In this document: in pieces, positions 1 to 7,235 of the stretch
Layout of the letters: each line of letters starts with the position of its first letter
Numbering within the stretch: position 1 is the first letter of the stretch
Source of the DNA: Candidatus Omnitrophota bacterium
GTDB lineage: Bacteria; Omnitrophota; Gorgyraeia; Gygaellales; Profunditerraquicolaceae
Direction of reading: 5' to 3'
NCBI GenBank assembly: GCA_016938245.1
Contig: JAFGUY010000002.1
Span: forward strand, 1 to 10,904
DNA length: 10,904 nucleotides
Program-made: the position numbers and the translations under genes
The notes under the pieces: model-generated
What the model saw: the letters and a program-made list of their open reading frames with translations, nothing else
What the model was told of the DNA's origin: nothing
Databases searched by the model: none

Positions 1-350
1 TCTTTAGTTGTAGTTTTACCATTTGATCCGGTAACCGCGATAACAGGTATATTATACCGTTTACGGTTATAATGGGCGATACTACCTAAGGCCTTAGTTG
101 AATTCTTAACCTTAATTAAAGCCACGCCGATCCCGCTTAAATCTTTCTCTGCGATAATACAGCTTGCCCCTCTGGCGGCTGCAGCTTTAATAAAATCATG
201 GCCATCAAAATTATCCCCCCTGATAGCAAGAAAGGCTTCGCCTTTCTGGATCTTGCGAGAATCAATAGAAATTCCTTTTATGGCTTTCTGGCCATCGCCT
301 GATATTAACTTGCCCTGGGATGCCCTTTCTAATTCATAGATTTTAAACAT
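1..350 (-). CDS. murF: UDP-MurNAc-tripeptide:D-Ala-D-Ala ligase MurF (5' part, cut by window edge)
   Basis: An open frame starts at the ATG at 350-348 and runs off the left edge after 116 complete codons. The N-terminal domain shows the Mur ligase pattern ISIDSRKIQKGEAFLAI (28-44) with FDGHDFI (48-54). The ATP-binding P-loop TGSNGKTTTK (107-116) sits at the very edge. MurF adds D-Ala-D-Ala to the tripeptide made by MurE. The SDSR-like N-terminus, the SNGKTTTK form of the P-loop and the position after murE favour MurF over other Mur ligases, but the diagnostic C-terminal part is outside the window. A GAGGA inside the murE end, nine bases upstream, is a plausible ribosome binding site. It overlaps murE by 22 bases. 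Confidence 0.9.
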   Translation of the reverse strand, partial: MFKIYELERASQGKLISGDGQKAIKGISIDSRKIQKGEAFLAIRGDNFDGHDFIKAAAARGASCIIAEKDLSGIGVALIKVKNSTKALGSIAHYNRKRYNIPVIAVTGSNGKTTTK

Positions 351-1762
351 CGGCTTATTTCCTCACGGTCATCAAACCTTATAACCTTATTCTTAAGGAT
401 TTGATACTTCTCATGCCCTTTACCTGCAACTAAAACAATATCACCCTTTTTAGCCATAGTTAAAGCAGACCTTATCGCCTCTCTCCTATTGTAGATAACC
501 GAATAATTATCCTTCTTTATGCCGGCGGTTATGTCCTTCATTATGCCCCCGGGATTCTCAGAGCGGGGATTATCATTAGTCAATATCACAAAGTCAGACA
601 GTTGGCTGGCAACCTTTCCCATCTTAGGGCGTTTTAAGGTATCCCTCTCTCCCCCGCAGCCGAAAACAGTGATAATCCGCTTTAAAGATAAATTTCTTAA
701 AGATTCAAGGGTATTTCTTAAGGCGTCCTCGGTATGGGCATAATCGACAAATATATAAAAACCCATCCCGCATTTTACCGGTTCAAGCCTGCCGGGGGCA
801 AAATTAAAACTCTCGATTGCATCCTTAACCTTATCCAAGGGCAAGCCTTCTTTAAGCCCCCAGGCAAAGGCAGCCAGGATATTGTAAATATTATGCCTTC
901 CGATCAGGCGGGCCTCTATCCTTAACCTGCCCCCGGGGAAAAGTAATGTGAATTTCGTAGACTTTAGGCCGTAAATTATTTTCTCTGCCCTAACCTGCGC
1001 TCGGGCGCCTAGTCCATAGGTGATAACTTTTGCCCTGGTAATCTTCTTTAATAAAGAATAATGCTTATCATCCTGATTTAAAACAGCGAAGGCCTTTGCT
1101 GACAGTCCTTTAAAAAGTTTTGCTTTAGCATGAAAATAACTGCTTAGGCTTCTGTGATAATCCAGGTGATCCTGGGTAAGATTTGTAAATATAGCGGAAT
1201 GAAAGTCTATCCCTAAAACCCTTCCCTGATCCAAGGCATGCGAAGATACTTCGGTAGCGGAGTAATCAATATGCTCTTTAACCATATTATTCATTAAAGA
1301 TTGCAACTCTACAGGCCCGGGGGTAGTATTCTTAGAAGGTACGACTATTTTATTAAAACGATAATTCACCGTGCCTATTACCGCAGGCCTAAAACCCGAC
1401 TTATGAATAATAGCCTCAAGTATATAAGCAACTGTGGTCTTCCCGCAGGTTCCGGTGATCCCGATAATTTTAAGCCTGCGCGAGGGATTGTTATAAAACT
1501 CAGCGGCTAAGCTTGCTGCGGCCAAACGCGTATCATTAACCTTAACCAAAGGCGTGTCTTTTCTGCTGATTCTTTTAACCCGTAAGTCGCAAACTACAGC
1601 AATTGCCCCTCTCCTTATAGCCTCATCTATAAACCTGCTGCCATCAAGGCTGGCCCCTTTTACCGCGATAAAGATAAAACCTTTCCTTACTGCTTTGGAA
1701 TTGCAGCTGATCCCTTTAGCCTTACCGGATTTAATTAATTCAATGGTCTCTTCTATCTTCAT
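329..1762 (-). CDS. murE: UDP-MurNAc-tripeptide synthetase, meso-diaminopimelate-adding
   Basis: A 477-residue Mur ligase of standard length that uses ATP to add the third residue to the peptidoglycan stem peptide. The P-loop TGTCGKTT is at 103-110, the central domain shows EVSSHALDQGR (171-181) and TNLTQDHLDYH (193-203), and the lysine expected to be carbamoylated is Lys213 in HAKAKLF. The C-terminal domain has GCGGERD (368-374) and the DNPR motif at 397-400. DNPR is the signature of meso-diaminopimelate selection, so the organism should have DAP-type peptidoglycan. The N-terminal DSR motif that contacts UDP appears as NSK (21-23). The start overlaps ftsI by 23 bases without a clear ribosome binding site; the end overlaps murF by 22 bases. 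Confidence 0.95.
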   Translation of the reverse strand: MKIEETIELIKSGKAKGISCNSKAVRKGFIFIAVKGASLDGSRFIDEAIRRGAIAVVCDLRVKRISRKDTPLVKVNDTRLAAASLAAEFYNNPSRRLKIIGITGTCGKTTVAYILEAIIHKSGFRPAVIGTVNYRFNKIVVPSKNTTPGPVELQSLMNNMVKEHIDYSATEVSSHALDQGRVLGIDFHSAIFTNLTQDHLDYHRSLSSYFHAKAKLFKGLSAKAFAVLNQDDKHYSLLKKITRAKVITYGLGARAQVRAEKIIYGLKSTKFTLLFPGGRLRIEARLIGRHNIYNILAAFAWGLKEGLPLDKVKDAIESFNFAPGRLEPVKCGMGFYIFVDYAHTEDALRNTLESLRNLSLKRIITVFGCGGERDTLKRPKMGKVASQLSDFVILTNDNPRSENPGGIMKDITAGIKKDNYSVIYNRREAIRSALTMAKKGDIVLVAGKGHEKYQILKNKVIRFDDREEISRCLKSMN

Positions 1763-3464
1763 TTAATTTCAGTTGAGTAAATACGGCCTGTTTTGTCTTC
1801 AAATACCTCACCACATCCGCAGCAACGCTCTTGAATACCGGCGCAGCAACAACACCTCCAAAATAATAAGGGCGCGGTTCATCCAAAGAAACTATGATCG
1901 TCACTACCGGATCTTGCGCAGGAGCAAATCCGATAAAGGAGGCGATAAATTTATTGTGGGAATATCCTCCTCCTGGTTCCAGCTTCTGGGCAGTCCCGGT
2001 TTTGCCTGCAGAAGTTAACCCCTGCATTTGGGCCATTTTGCCTGTTCCCTCCTCAACTACTCCGGTAAGCATTTTAGCTACCCTGGCTGCTGTCCCCTCA
2101 GAGACAACCCTGCGTATTAAAACAGGGCTGTTCTTTTTTACAATCCTACCCTGCTTATCCCTGATCTCTTCTATGACATAAGGCTTCATTAATTTTCCTC
2201 CATTAGCAATGGCAGAAAGAGCGCTAGCCAGCTGAAGCGCAGTTACGCCTACCTCATGCCCTATAGGGATAGCGCCTATGGAAGTCTTGGACCAGTAACG
2301 CGGCTCTTTAATCATGCCGGATATTTCACCGGGAAGGTCAATCCCCAATTTAGAGCCGAAACCAAAAAGCTTGATATATTTATAAACAACCTCTGCCCCG
2401 AGCAGCTGAGCAATCTTGGTAGTGCCAATATTGCTAGATTTCTCGATTACCTCACGGAAAGAAAGCCAGCCATGAGAAACATAATCATGCAGGATATGGT
2501 TGGCTACGCGGTATGCCCCATTCTCGCAGAAGATTTTATCTTCTTCGCTTAACCTCTCTTCCTCTAAAGCAGCGGCTGCGGTAACAATCTTGAATACTGA
2601 ACCCGGCTCGAATAAATCACAGATAGCACGATTCCTCTTCTGATCTTTGCTTACATTCTTATGCTCATTTAAATCATAGGAAGGCCGATTAGCCATAGCC
2701 AGAATCCTGCCGGTATAAGGGTCCATCACAATTATGCTCGCCCCTTTAGCATTATAAGTCTTAAAGGCCTTCTCAAGCTCCCTCTCAGCGATATATTGTA
2801 CCACCTGATCAATAGTTAAAACAATATCCATGCCGTCTTTAGGCAGTACCATCTTCTCATAAACATCCAGTTTCGATTGGCGGGCATCGCGCAAGAATAA
2901 ACCCCATCCTGCAGTGCCTTTCAGGTACTCGTCAAGATAAAGCTCAATGCCTTCTAGCCCGGTATTATCTAACCCCGCAAAACCAATAATCTGGCTGGCC
3001 AGATATGTATTAGGATAACTGCGCTTACTCTCCCTCACAAATCCTAAGTGCCTAATCTTCAATTTCTTAACCTCTTCAACCTCCTGCAGGCTTAACTTAC
3101 GTTTTAGCCAAATAAAGGCTTTCTTACGGGATAGCCTTTCCCTTAAATAATCCTGGCTTAAATTCAACACATCGGATAGCCGGGTGATAGCCATTTCTTT
3201 CTGGGCATTACTCATCATATTAGGAGCGGCATAGAGGGAGTCCGCGGGAAGGTTTAAAGTCTGCGGCTTCATATTACAATCATAAATTATTCCGCGGGAA
3301 GGCTCAATCTCTGCAAAGAGATTATGCTGCTTCCTGGCGATATCCGCAAGGTAATTTGAACGGAAGGTTTGGATATAGGCAAGCCTCAAGGCGCAGATAA
3401 TTAAGAAAAGCAGGAAAGATAGGAATACCGCCTCGCACTTACGGCGATAGTTACTTATATACAC
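1740..3464 (-). CDS. ftsI: Septal peptidoglycan transpeptidase FtsI (class B PBP, PBP3 type)
   Basis: A 574-residue monofunctional transpeptidase that cross-links septal peptidoglycan with FtsW. A cytoplasmic tip and one membrane helix (about 11-30) precede the pedestal/dimerisation domain (about 50-200) and the catalytic domain. The penicillin-binding motifs are intact: SVFK at 289-292 (nucleophile Ser289), SSN at 343-345 and KTGT at 488-491. The ending YYFGGVVAAPVF (533-544) is typical, and there are no PASTA domains. The usual RGxIYDRNG motif is degenerate, reading RGIIYDCNM (57-65). The start is a GTG; no ATG in frame would keep the membrane helix, and no good Shine-Dalgarno site is visible. 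A 24-base gap separates it from ftsL, and its end overlaps murE by 23 bases. Confidence 0.94.
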   Translation of the reverse strand: MYISNYRRKCEAVFLSFLLFLIICALRLAYIQTFRSNYLADIARKQHNLFAEIEPSRGIIYDCNMKPQTLNLPADSLYAAPNMMSNAQKEMAITRLSDVLNLSQDYLRERLSRKKAFIWLKRKLSLQEVEEVKKLKIRHLGFVRESKRSYPNTYLASQIIGFAGLDNTGLEGIELYLDEYLKGTAGWGLFLRDARQSKLDVYEKMVLPKDGMDIVLTIDQVVQYIAERELEKAFKTYNAKGASIIVMDPYTGRILAMANRPSYDLNEHKNVSKDQKRNRAICDLFEPGSVFKIVTAAAALEEERLSEEDKIFCENGAYRVANHILHDYVSHGWLSFREVIEKSSNIGTTKIAQLLGAEVVYKYIKLFGFGSKLGIDLPGEISGMIKEPRYWSKTSIGAIPIGHEVGVTALQLASALSAIANGGKLMKPYVIEEIRDKQGRIVKKNSPVLIRRVVSEGTAARVAKMLTGVVEEGTGKMAQMQGLTSAGKTGTAQKLEPGGGYSHNKFIASFIGFAPAQDPVVTIIVSLDEPRPYYFGGVVAAPVFKSVAADVVRYLKTKQAVFTQLKLNEDRRDH

Positions 3465-3488
3465 ATTAAGTTTTGATTAGCAAAAATG

Positions 3489-3857
3489 TTAAGGATTAAC
3501 CGTCTTAGCTTCTGCCTGCCTACTCAAACCAAAAAAACGAGCAAATAGATTCTGTTTGCTCCCTGATAACTCACTTAAGGTTACCCCAGAACTTGTGGGG
3601 ACTAACTTAACCAATTGATATTTATCCGGCATCTGAAAATCCGAACGGATAGAAAGGCTGCTGCCGATATTAACCAGAGAAGAATTCTTTTCGATGCTGT
3701 ATCTTAAGACACTGTTCTTATCCAAGAGTTCCTGAAAAACCGCATGCTGTTTCTGGCTTGCGTATGCCAAACGAATAATTTCGCTCTGTTGATAGACATA
3801 AAGCACCGAAAAAAAAGTAATAAAAACCACCAGTGATAAAAATTTATTTAGCCTCAT
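3489..3857 (-). CDS. ftsL: FtsL-like bitopic division protein
   Basis: A 122-residue protein with a short basic N-terminus, one membrane helix (about 5-22) and a following charged heptad-like helix (about 24-60), the usual layout of FtsL. FtsL works outside the cytoplasmic membrane with FtsB and FtsQ to hold and activate the septal synthase FtsW-FtsI. Sequence conservation in this family is very low. The call therefore rests on size, topology and the canonical position between rsmH and ftsI. The last 60 residues form a Ser-rich tail of no recognised domain, longer than in many FtsL. The start is an ATG four bases after the rsmH stop with only a weak ribosome binding site, suggesting coupling. 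Confidence 0.75.
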   Translation of the reverse strand: MRLNKFLSLVVFITFFSVLYVYQQSEIIRLAYASQKQHAVFQELLDKNSVLRYSIEKNSSLVNIGSSLSIRSDFQMPDKYQLVKLVPTSSGVTLSELSGSKQNLFARFFGLSRQAEAKTVNP

Positions 3858-3861
3858 GGCT

Positions 3862-4764
3862 CTACAGTCTTTCTGCCGCCCTAAACTTCGAGGACCGGCT
3901 TGCCGGGTTAACCTCTACTTCAGATTGAGTAGGGGTTTGCGGCTTAGGGGTTAATATATTTATAAGGCCTGCTGCCTCTGCCTTACGAAAAGCAAACTTA
4001 ATTACTCTGTCTTCGAGGGAGTGAAATGAAATAACACATATTCTTCCTTTTTCTCTCAAGGCAATAATCGCCTTGTTAACAGCAGTCTCTAGTATTTCCA
4101 ACTCCCTGTTAACGGCAATACGCACCGCCTGAAATGTCCTGGTTGCCGGATGTATACGGTAATGCCGGCAGCGGTAGCGCGAAGGTATAGATTTAGATAC
4201 GATATTTGCCAACTCAATAGTAGTGGCTATCGGCTGTTTCTGCCTTTCCTTTACCAAAAAGCGTGCAATACGGCTATGCCACCTCTCCTCTCCGAAATTC
4301 CATAAGAGGGTGGATAACTCGTCTTCGTTGAGGTTATTAACTAAATCGTAAGCCGAAATATAACTATCCTTATCCATGCGCATATCTAAAGGCCCCTCGC
4401 TTTTGAAACTAAAACCACGCGCAGCATTTTGAAGCTGAAAAGTAGAAATACCTAAATCAAACAAGAATCCATCAACTTTATCTACTTTTAGGTCTGATAA
4501 AAGCGTATCTAAATCCACGAAATTACCGCGGATGAGCTTAACGGCGGACCCAAATTCACTCAGTCTTTGCCGCGCCACGCTTAATGAATCCTCGTCGCGG
4601 TCAATGCCAATGAGCCCTCCTCTAGGGAGAATCCGCCCTAATATTTCTTTTGAATGCCCGGCAGTCCCCAATGTGGCATCTACTATAATTTTCCCGGGCC
4701 TTAAGTTTAAATAATCCAAAACTTCCCGTAACATTACGGGAGTATGAAAATTTGTATTAAGCAT
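3862..4764 (-). CDS. rsmH: 16S rRNA m4C1402 N4-methyltransferase
   Basis: A 300-residue SAM-dependent methyltransferase (older name MraW) that N4-methylates C1402 in the ribosomal P site. The start HTPVMLREVL (7-16), the SAM-binding VDATLGTAGHS (28-38) and GIDRD (53-57), FDLGIST (102-108), GFSF followed by GPLDMRMD (117-131), RIHPATRTFQAVRI (203-216), ISFHSLEDR (245-253) and the C-terminal NPASRSSKFRAAERL (286-300) cover the whole family pattern. The SAM motif reads GTAG where GxGG is usual, a small change. The helical insert between the two halves of the Rossmann fold (about 110-210) is present. The ATG lies inside the end of mraZ, and the stop is four bases before the ftsL-like gene. Confidence 0.96.
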   Translation of the reverse strand: MLNTNFHTPVMLREVLDYLNLRPGKIIVDATLGTAGHSKEILGRILPRGGLIGIDRDEDSLSVARQRLSEFGSAVKLIRGNFVDLDTLLSDLKVDKVDGFLFDLGISTFQLQNAARGFSFKSEGPLDMRMDKDSYISAYDLVNNLNEDELSTLLWNFGEERWHSRIARFLVKERQKQPIATTIELANIVSKSIPSRYRCRHYRIHPATRTFQAVRIAVNRELEILETAVNKAIIALREKGRICVISFHSLEDRVIKFAFRKAEAAGLINILTPKPQTPTQSEVEVNPASRSSKFRAAERL

Positions 4765-5194
4765 CCATCAACTTCTCGGCAATCTCTTCAAAAGACTGCT
4801 TAGAATTACCGTAAAATTCTTCCCATTTATCCCTTGCCCATATTTCAACCCTATTGGATACGCCGACAATAATGACGTCTTTCTTAATCTGGGCAAAATC
4901 TTTTAAATACTGAGGCAATAAAATTCTCCCCTGTGCATCAAAATTAACCTCCACTGCTCCGGAAAAATAAAGCCGGTTAAATTTACGCGATTCTGATTTC
5001 GTAAAGGAGATAGATTTGAACTTATTCTCCTGGGTTTTCCACTCCTCTTCGCTTAACATAAACAGACAGCCGTCTAAGCCTCGGGTAACAAAAAACTTCT
5101 CAATGAAATGCGCTTTGGCTGTTTCACGAAACTTGGCAGGCAATATAAGACGACCCTTACGGTCTATAGAATGCAGGTACTCGCCATAAAACAT
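4757..5194 (-). CDS. mraZ: MraZ, transcriptional regulator of the dcw cluster
   Basis: A 145-residue protein made of two AbrB-like swapped-hairpin half-domains. The paired signatures are DRKGRLILP (11-19) and DAQGRILLP (86-94), each containing the DxxGR DNA-contact motif, and the full length matches the family. MraZ assembles into a ring of subunits, binds direct repeats in its own promoter and usually represses the operon it heads. The matching operator lies immediately upstream, so protein and target site support each other. The C-terminal 25 residues are a charged helix. The gene is the first of the second transcription unit and overlaps rsmH by eight bases. Confidence 0.96.
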   Translation of the reverse strand: MFYGEYLHSIDRKGRLILPAKFRETAKAHFIEKFFVTRGLDGCLFMLSEEEWKTQENKFKSISFTKSESRKFNRLYFSGAVEVNFDAQGRILLPQYLKDFAQIKKDVIIVGVSNRVEIWARDKWEEFYGNSKQSFEEIAEKLMDA

Positions 5195-5201
5195 GGCTTA
5201 T

Positions 5202-5208
5202 CTCCTCC
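5202..5208 (-). promoter_or_regulatory. Strong ribosome binding site of mraZ
   Basis: GGAGGAG on the minus strand lies seven bases before the ATG at 5194-5192. It directly abuts the third MraZ box and shares one base with it, and it confirms the mraZ start. Confidence 0.8.
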
Positions 5209-5234
5209 CACTTCTCTCCACTTTTAACCACTTT
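5208..5234 (-). promoter_or_regulatory. MraZ operator: three direct repeats at 10-bp period
   Basis: Reading the minus strand, AAAGTGG (5234-5228), AAAGTGG (5224-5218) and GAAGTGG (5214-5208) occur at exactly 10-bp spacing, so all three face the same side of the helix. MraZ forms an oligomeric ring and is known to bind arrays of GTGG-type boxes of this spacing in front of its own gene; the AAAGTGG form matches the box described in mollicutes. The array starts about two bases into the predicted transcript and ends against the mraZ Shine-Dalgarno sequence. Bound MraZ should therefore block promoter clearance or initiation. I saw no fourth box at the next positions on either side. Confidence 0.88.
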
Positions 5235-5242
5235 GTAGGTCA

Positions 5243-5271
5243 AGTATAGATAAAAACCTTTCTCTTGTCAA
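5243..5271 (-). promoter_or_regulatory. Sigma70-type promoter of the mraZ/dcw operon
   Basis: On the minus strand the -35 hexamer TTGACA (5271-5266, exact consensus) is followed by a 17-base spacer and a -10 TATACT (5248-5243, one mismatch to TATAAT). The predicted start of transcription is near 5236, about 42 bases before the mraZ ATG. Position, orientation and spacing all agree with a strong housekeeping promoter for the cluster. Lying next to three MraZ boxes, it is likely to be repressed by the product of its first gene. Confidence 0.88.
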
Positions 5272-5273
5272 GC

Positions 5274-5281
5274 AAAAAAAA
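5274..5281 (-). promoter_or_regulatory. T8 tract upstream of the mraZ promoter (UP-like element or remnant terminator)
   Basis: Eight consecutive T on the minus strand lie two bases upstream of the -35 hexamer and within an AT-rich stretch (about 5274-5300). I looked for a stem just before the tract that would make it the U-run of a ribF terminator and found only a four-pair, eight-base-loop candidate that I do not believe. An AT-rich element that helps RNA polymerase bind is the simpler reading. Confidence 0.35.
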
Positions 5282-5313
5282 TACCTAACTTATTATGAAA
5301 CAAGGAGTAGTGG

Positions 5314-6261
5314 CTATTTTGGGTTCAAATAACCATATATAGTGGTCTTCTGGGAGGCAGAGAGTAGAATTTTCCTAGCGCAGATTATATCTTTCCTGAT
5401 TTGACTGCTTAAAGCTTCCAAAGAAGAAAATTTCTTATCCGGACGGATCTTTCTGACAAATTGAATCTCCAGGTTTTCGCCGTAAATATTTTTCTTAAAA
5501 TTTAATATATAGACCTCGATTCCTGTTACCTTCTTAAGCTCCTTGAGAGTGGGCTTTTTGCCGATATAACAGGCCCCCATAAATTTCTTCTTTTTAAATA
5601 TAATTCTTACCGCATAAATACCCTCAGCCGGAATTACCTCATGGTGCGGGTTTATATTAGCAGTAGGAAAACCTAATATCCTTCCTAAAGAAGTACCTTT
5701 TACCACCGTCCCTAAAATACTTACCGGCCGGTCCAATAATGCCTGAGCCTCTCTTATCTTTCCTTGCTTTATTATTCCGCGGATTAAGGTACTACTTATA
5801 GCCCTGCCCCTGTGCTTAACAATAGCAAAACCTTTTGCTTTAAACCCATATTTCTCCCCTAGCTCTTCCAGTAAAACAAAAGAACCCTGGGTATTTCTGC
5901 CAAACCTAAAATCTTTTCCCACATAGATATACCTTGCGCAGAGCTTATCAACCAGTACCTTTTTAACAAAATCAACAGCGCTAATCCTGGAAAAATGCCT
6001 CGTGAAATTAATCACTACGCACAGATCAATGCCTAATTCCGCAAAAAGATGCAATCTGTGCTCAAGCGAATAAAGGCTCTCCTGTAGCTGCGGATGCGGC
6101 CAGAAGGTCACAACAATACTGACCCCTTTGACCTGGCGTGCCTTGGCTACTGCTGTTTTAAGTATCTCTTTATGCCCGCGGTGTACTCCATCAAATACAC
6201 CCATAGCCACTACCGCAGCTCTATTCTGCCTAACTTTATTAATCCCGTAGATAACTCTCAT
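5314..6261 (-). CDS. ribF: Bifunctional riboflavin kinase / FMN adenylyltransferase
   Basis: A 315-residue two-domain enzyme that makes FMN from riboflavin and FAD from FMN. The N-terminal adenylyltransferase domain has GVFDGVHRGH (21-30, the nucleotide-binding HxGH), FWPHP (53-57), VGKDFRFG (114-121) and ISSTLIR (155-161). The C-terminal flavokinase domain has GRILGFPTAN (193-202, with the PTAN metal/ATP site), GIYAV (214-218), YIGKKPT (232-238) and Glu249 in EVYILNF, the likely catalytic base. Both domains look complete. There is no leader region, and so no room for an FMN riboswitch: the ATG overlaps the nrnA stop. It is the last gene before the only sizeable gap. No convincing terminator hairpin follows, so readthrough into the mraZ operon is possible. 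Many genomes place truB just before ribF; here it is absent. Confidence 0.95.
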   Translation of the reverse strand: MRVIYGINKVRQNRAAVVAMGVFDGVHRGHKEILKTAVAKARQVKGVSIVVTFWPHPQLQESLYSLEHRLHLFAELGIDLCVVINFTRHFSRISAVDFVKKVLVDKLCARYIYVGKDFRFGRNTQGSFVLLEELGEKYGFKAKGFAIVKHRGRAISSTLIRGIIKQGKIREAQALLDRPVSILGTVVKGTSLGRILGFPTANINPHHEVIPAEGIYAVRIIFKKKKFMGACYIGKKPTLKELKKVTGIEVYILNFKKNIYGENLEIQFVRKIRPDKKFSSLEALSSQIRKDIICARKILLSASQKTTIYGYLNPK

Positions 6262-7235
6262 TTTAAACTTTTAATTATTCTGGATATCACCTGGCTGCGT
6301 ATATCTGCAAGCCTACCCTTGATAGTGCATCCGGCGGCGCTCTTATGCCCCCCTCCGCCAAAATACTGAGCGATCTTATTCACATCGAAGGAGCCGTTAG
6401 ACCTCAAATTAAAACGTATCTCATTCTTTACCCCGATGTTTTCTTTAAAAAGAACGACTATCTGCGCATCTTTTATCGCGCGCATAAAACCTAAGATATG
6501 CTCGCTTAGGTCGAATGAAACTTTTCTATGTTTTAATAACCTTGCCGGGGCCAAGACATAAACGACCTTACCATTCTTTGCTCTAACCACCCCTGACAAG
6601 ATTTTTATCAAAAGCTGCATATCGGAAAAAGAAACATTTTCATATATATCCCTATAAACCTTATTTATATTCAGGCCCAGACGCATAAACTCTGCGGCTG
6701 CCCTATGGGTCAATTCCGACGTATTGGAATAGCGGAATGATCCTGTATCCGTCATGATACCCACATACAAAGAAAGCGCTGATTTCCTATCAAAGGCAAC
6801 GCCTATCTCTTTATAAAGCAGATAAACCATCTCGGAGGCAGAAGAAAAATGCGGCTCAACCCAATTGTAATCTCCGAAATTATTATTGCTTATATGATGG
6901 TCGATATTTATAACCGGGCGCCTCTCCCTGTTTAACTTATAAACCTCCCCTGCACGGCTTAGGTGAGAACAATCCAGGGCTACCATGCAATCGAAAGAAA
7001 TATTCTTAATTTCTTTGTACAATTTTATGCAATCGGCTCCAGGGAGAAAGCTTAACTCCTGCGGAAGAGGATCCTGATTAACAATAAAAGCCTGCTTATT
7101 CATCTTTTTCAAGAGGAAGTACAAGCCAAGCTCTGAACCTAAGGCATCCCCTTCGGGGCTAGTATGCGTAGTAATAAGAAAAGATTTATGTTTTTTTATT
7201 GCTGCGGCGACTTTTCTTTGGCTCATCTTGTTCAT
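6258..7235 (-). CDS. nrnA: NrnA-type DHH/DHHA1 phosphoesterase (oligoribonuclease / pAp phosphatase)
   Basis: A 325-residue DHH-superfamily protein. The DHH domain shows HTSPEGD (24-30), LDCS (87-90), the eponymous DHH at 112-114 and TDTG (162-165). The C-terminal DHHA1 domain has the glycine-rich substrate loop GGGGHKSAAG at 293-302. These residues bind two Mn2+ ions and position a short RNA or nucleotide. Family members degrade 2-5 nt RNAs, and many also dephosphorylate 3'-phosphoadenosine 5'-phosphate. The first motif has Glu28 where many relatives have Asp, a conservative change. Length is normal and no extra domain is present. It overlaps rbfA by 50 bases and ribF by four (ATGA), consistent with a single RNA-processing operon. 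Confidence 0.93.
   Translation of the reverse strand: MNKMSQRKVAAAIKKHKSFLITTHTSPEGDALGSELGLYFLLKKMNKQAFIVNQDPLPQELSFLPGADCIKLYKEIKNISFDCMVALDCSHLSRAGEVYKLNRERRPVINIDHHISNNNFGDYNWVEPHFSSASEMVYLLYKEIGVAFDRKSALSLYVGIMTDTGSFRYSNTSELTHRAAAEFMRLGLNINKVYRDIYENVSFSDMQLLIKILSGVVRAKNGKVVYVLAPARLLKHRKVSFDLSEHILGFMRAIKDAQIVVLFKENIGVKNEIRFNLRSNGSFDVNKIAQYFGGGGHKSAAGCTIKGRLADIRSQVISRIIKSLK

Noticed and set aside
1894..2552. Two plus-strand open frames of 95 and 98 codons opposite ftsI
   Set aside because: Both are shadows of the transpeptidase domain, whose catalytic motifs on the minus strand are intact. Nothing in their sequence suggests real proteins.
5282..5313. Possible intrinsic terminator after ribF, suggested by the T8 tract
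   Set aside because: The only stem I could pair by eye is four base pairs with one wobble and an eight-base loop, and it is separated from the tract. That is too weak to call.
6261..6300. Riboswitch (FMN type) in front of ribF
   Set aside because: There is no leader at all: ribF starts inside the nrnA stop codon, and the upstream bases code for NrnA.
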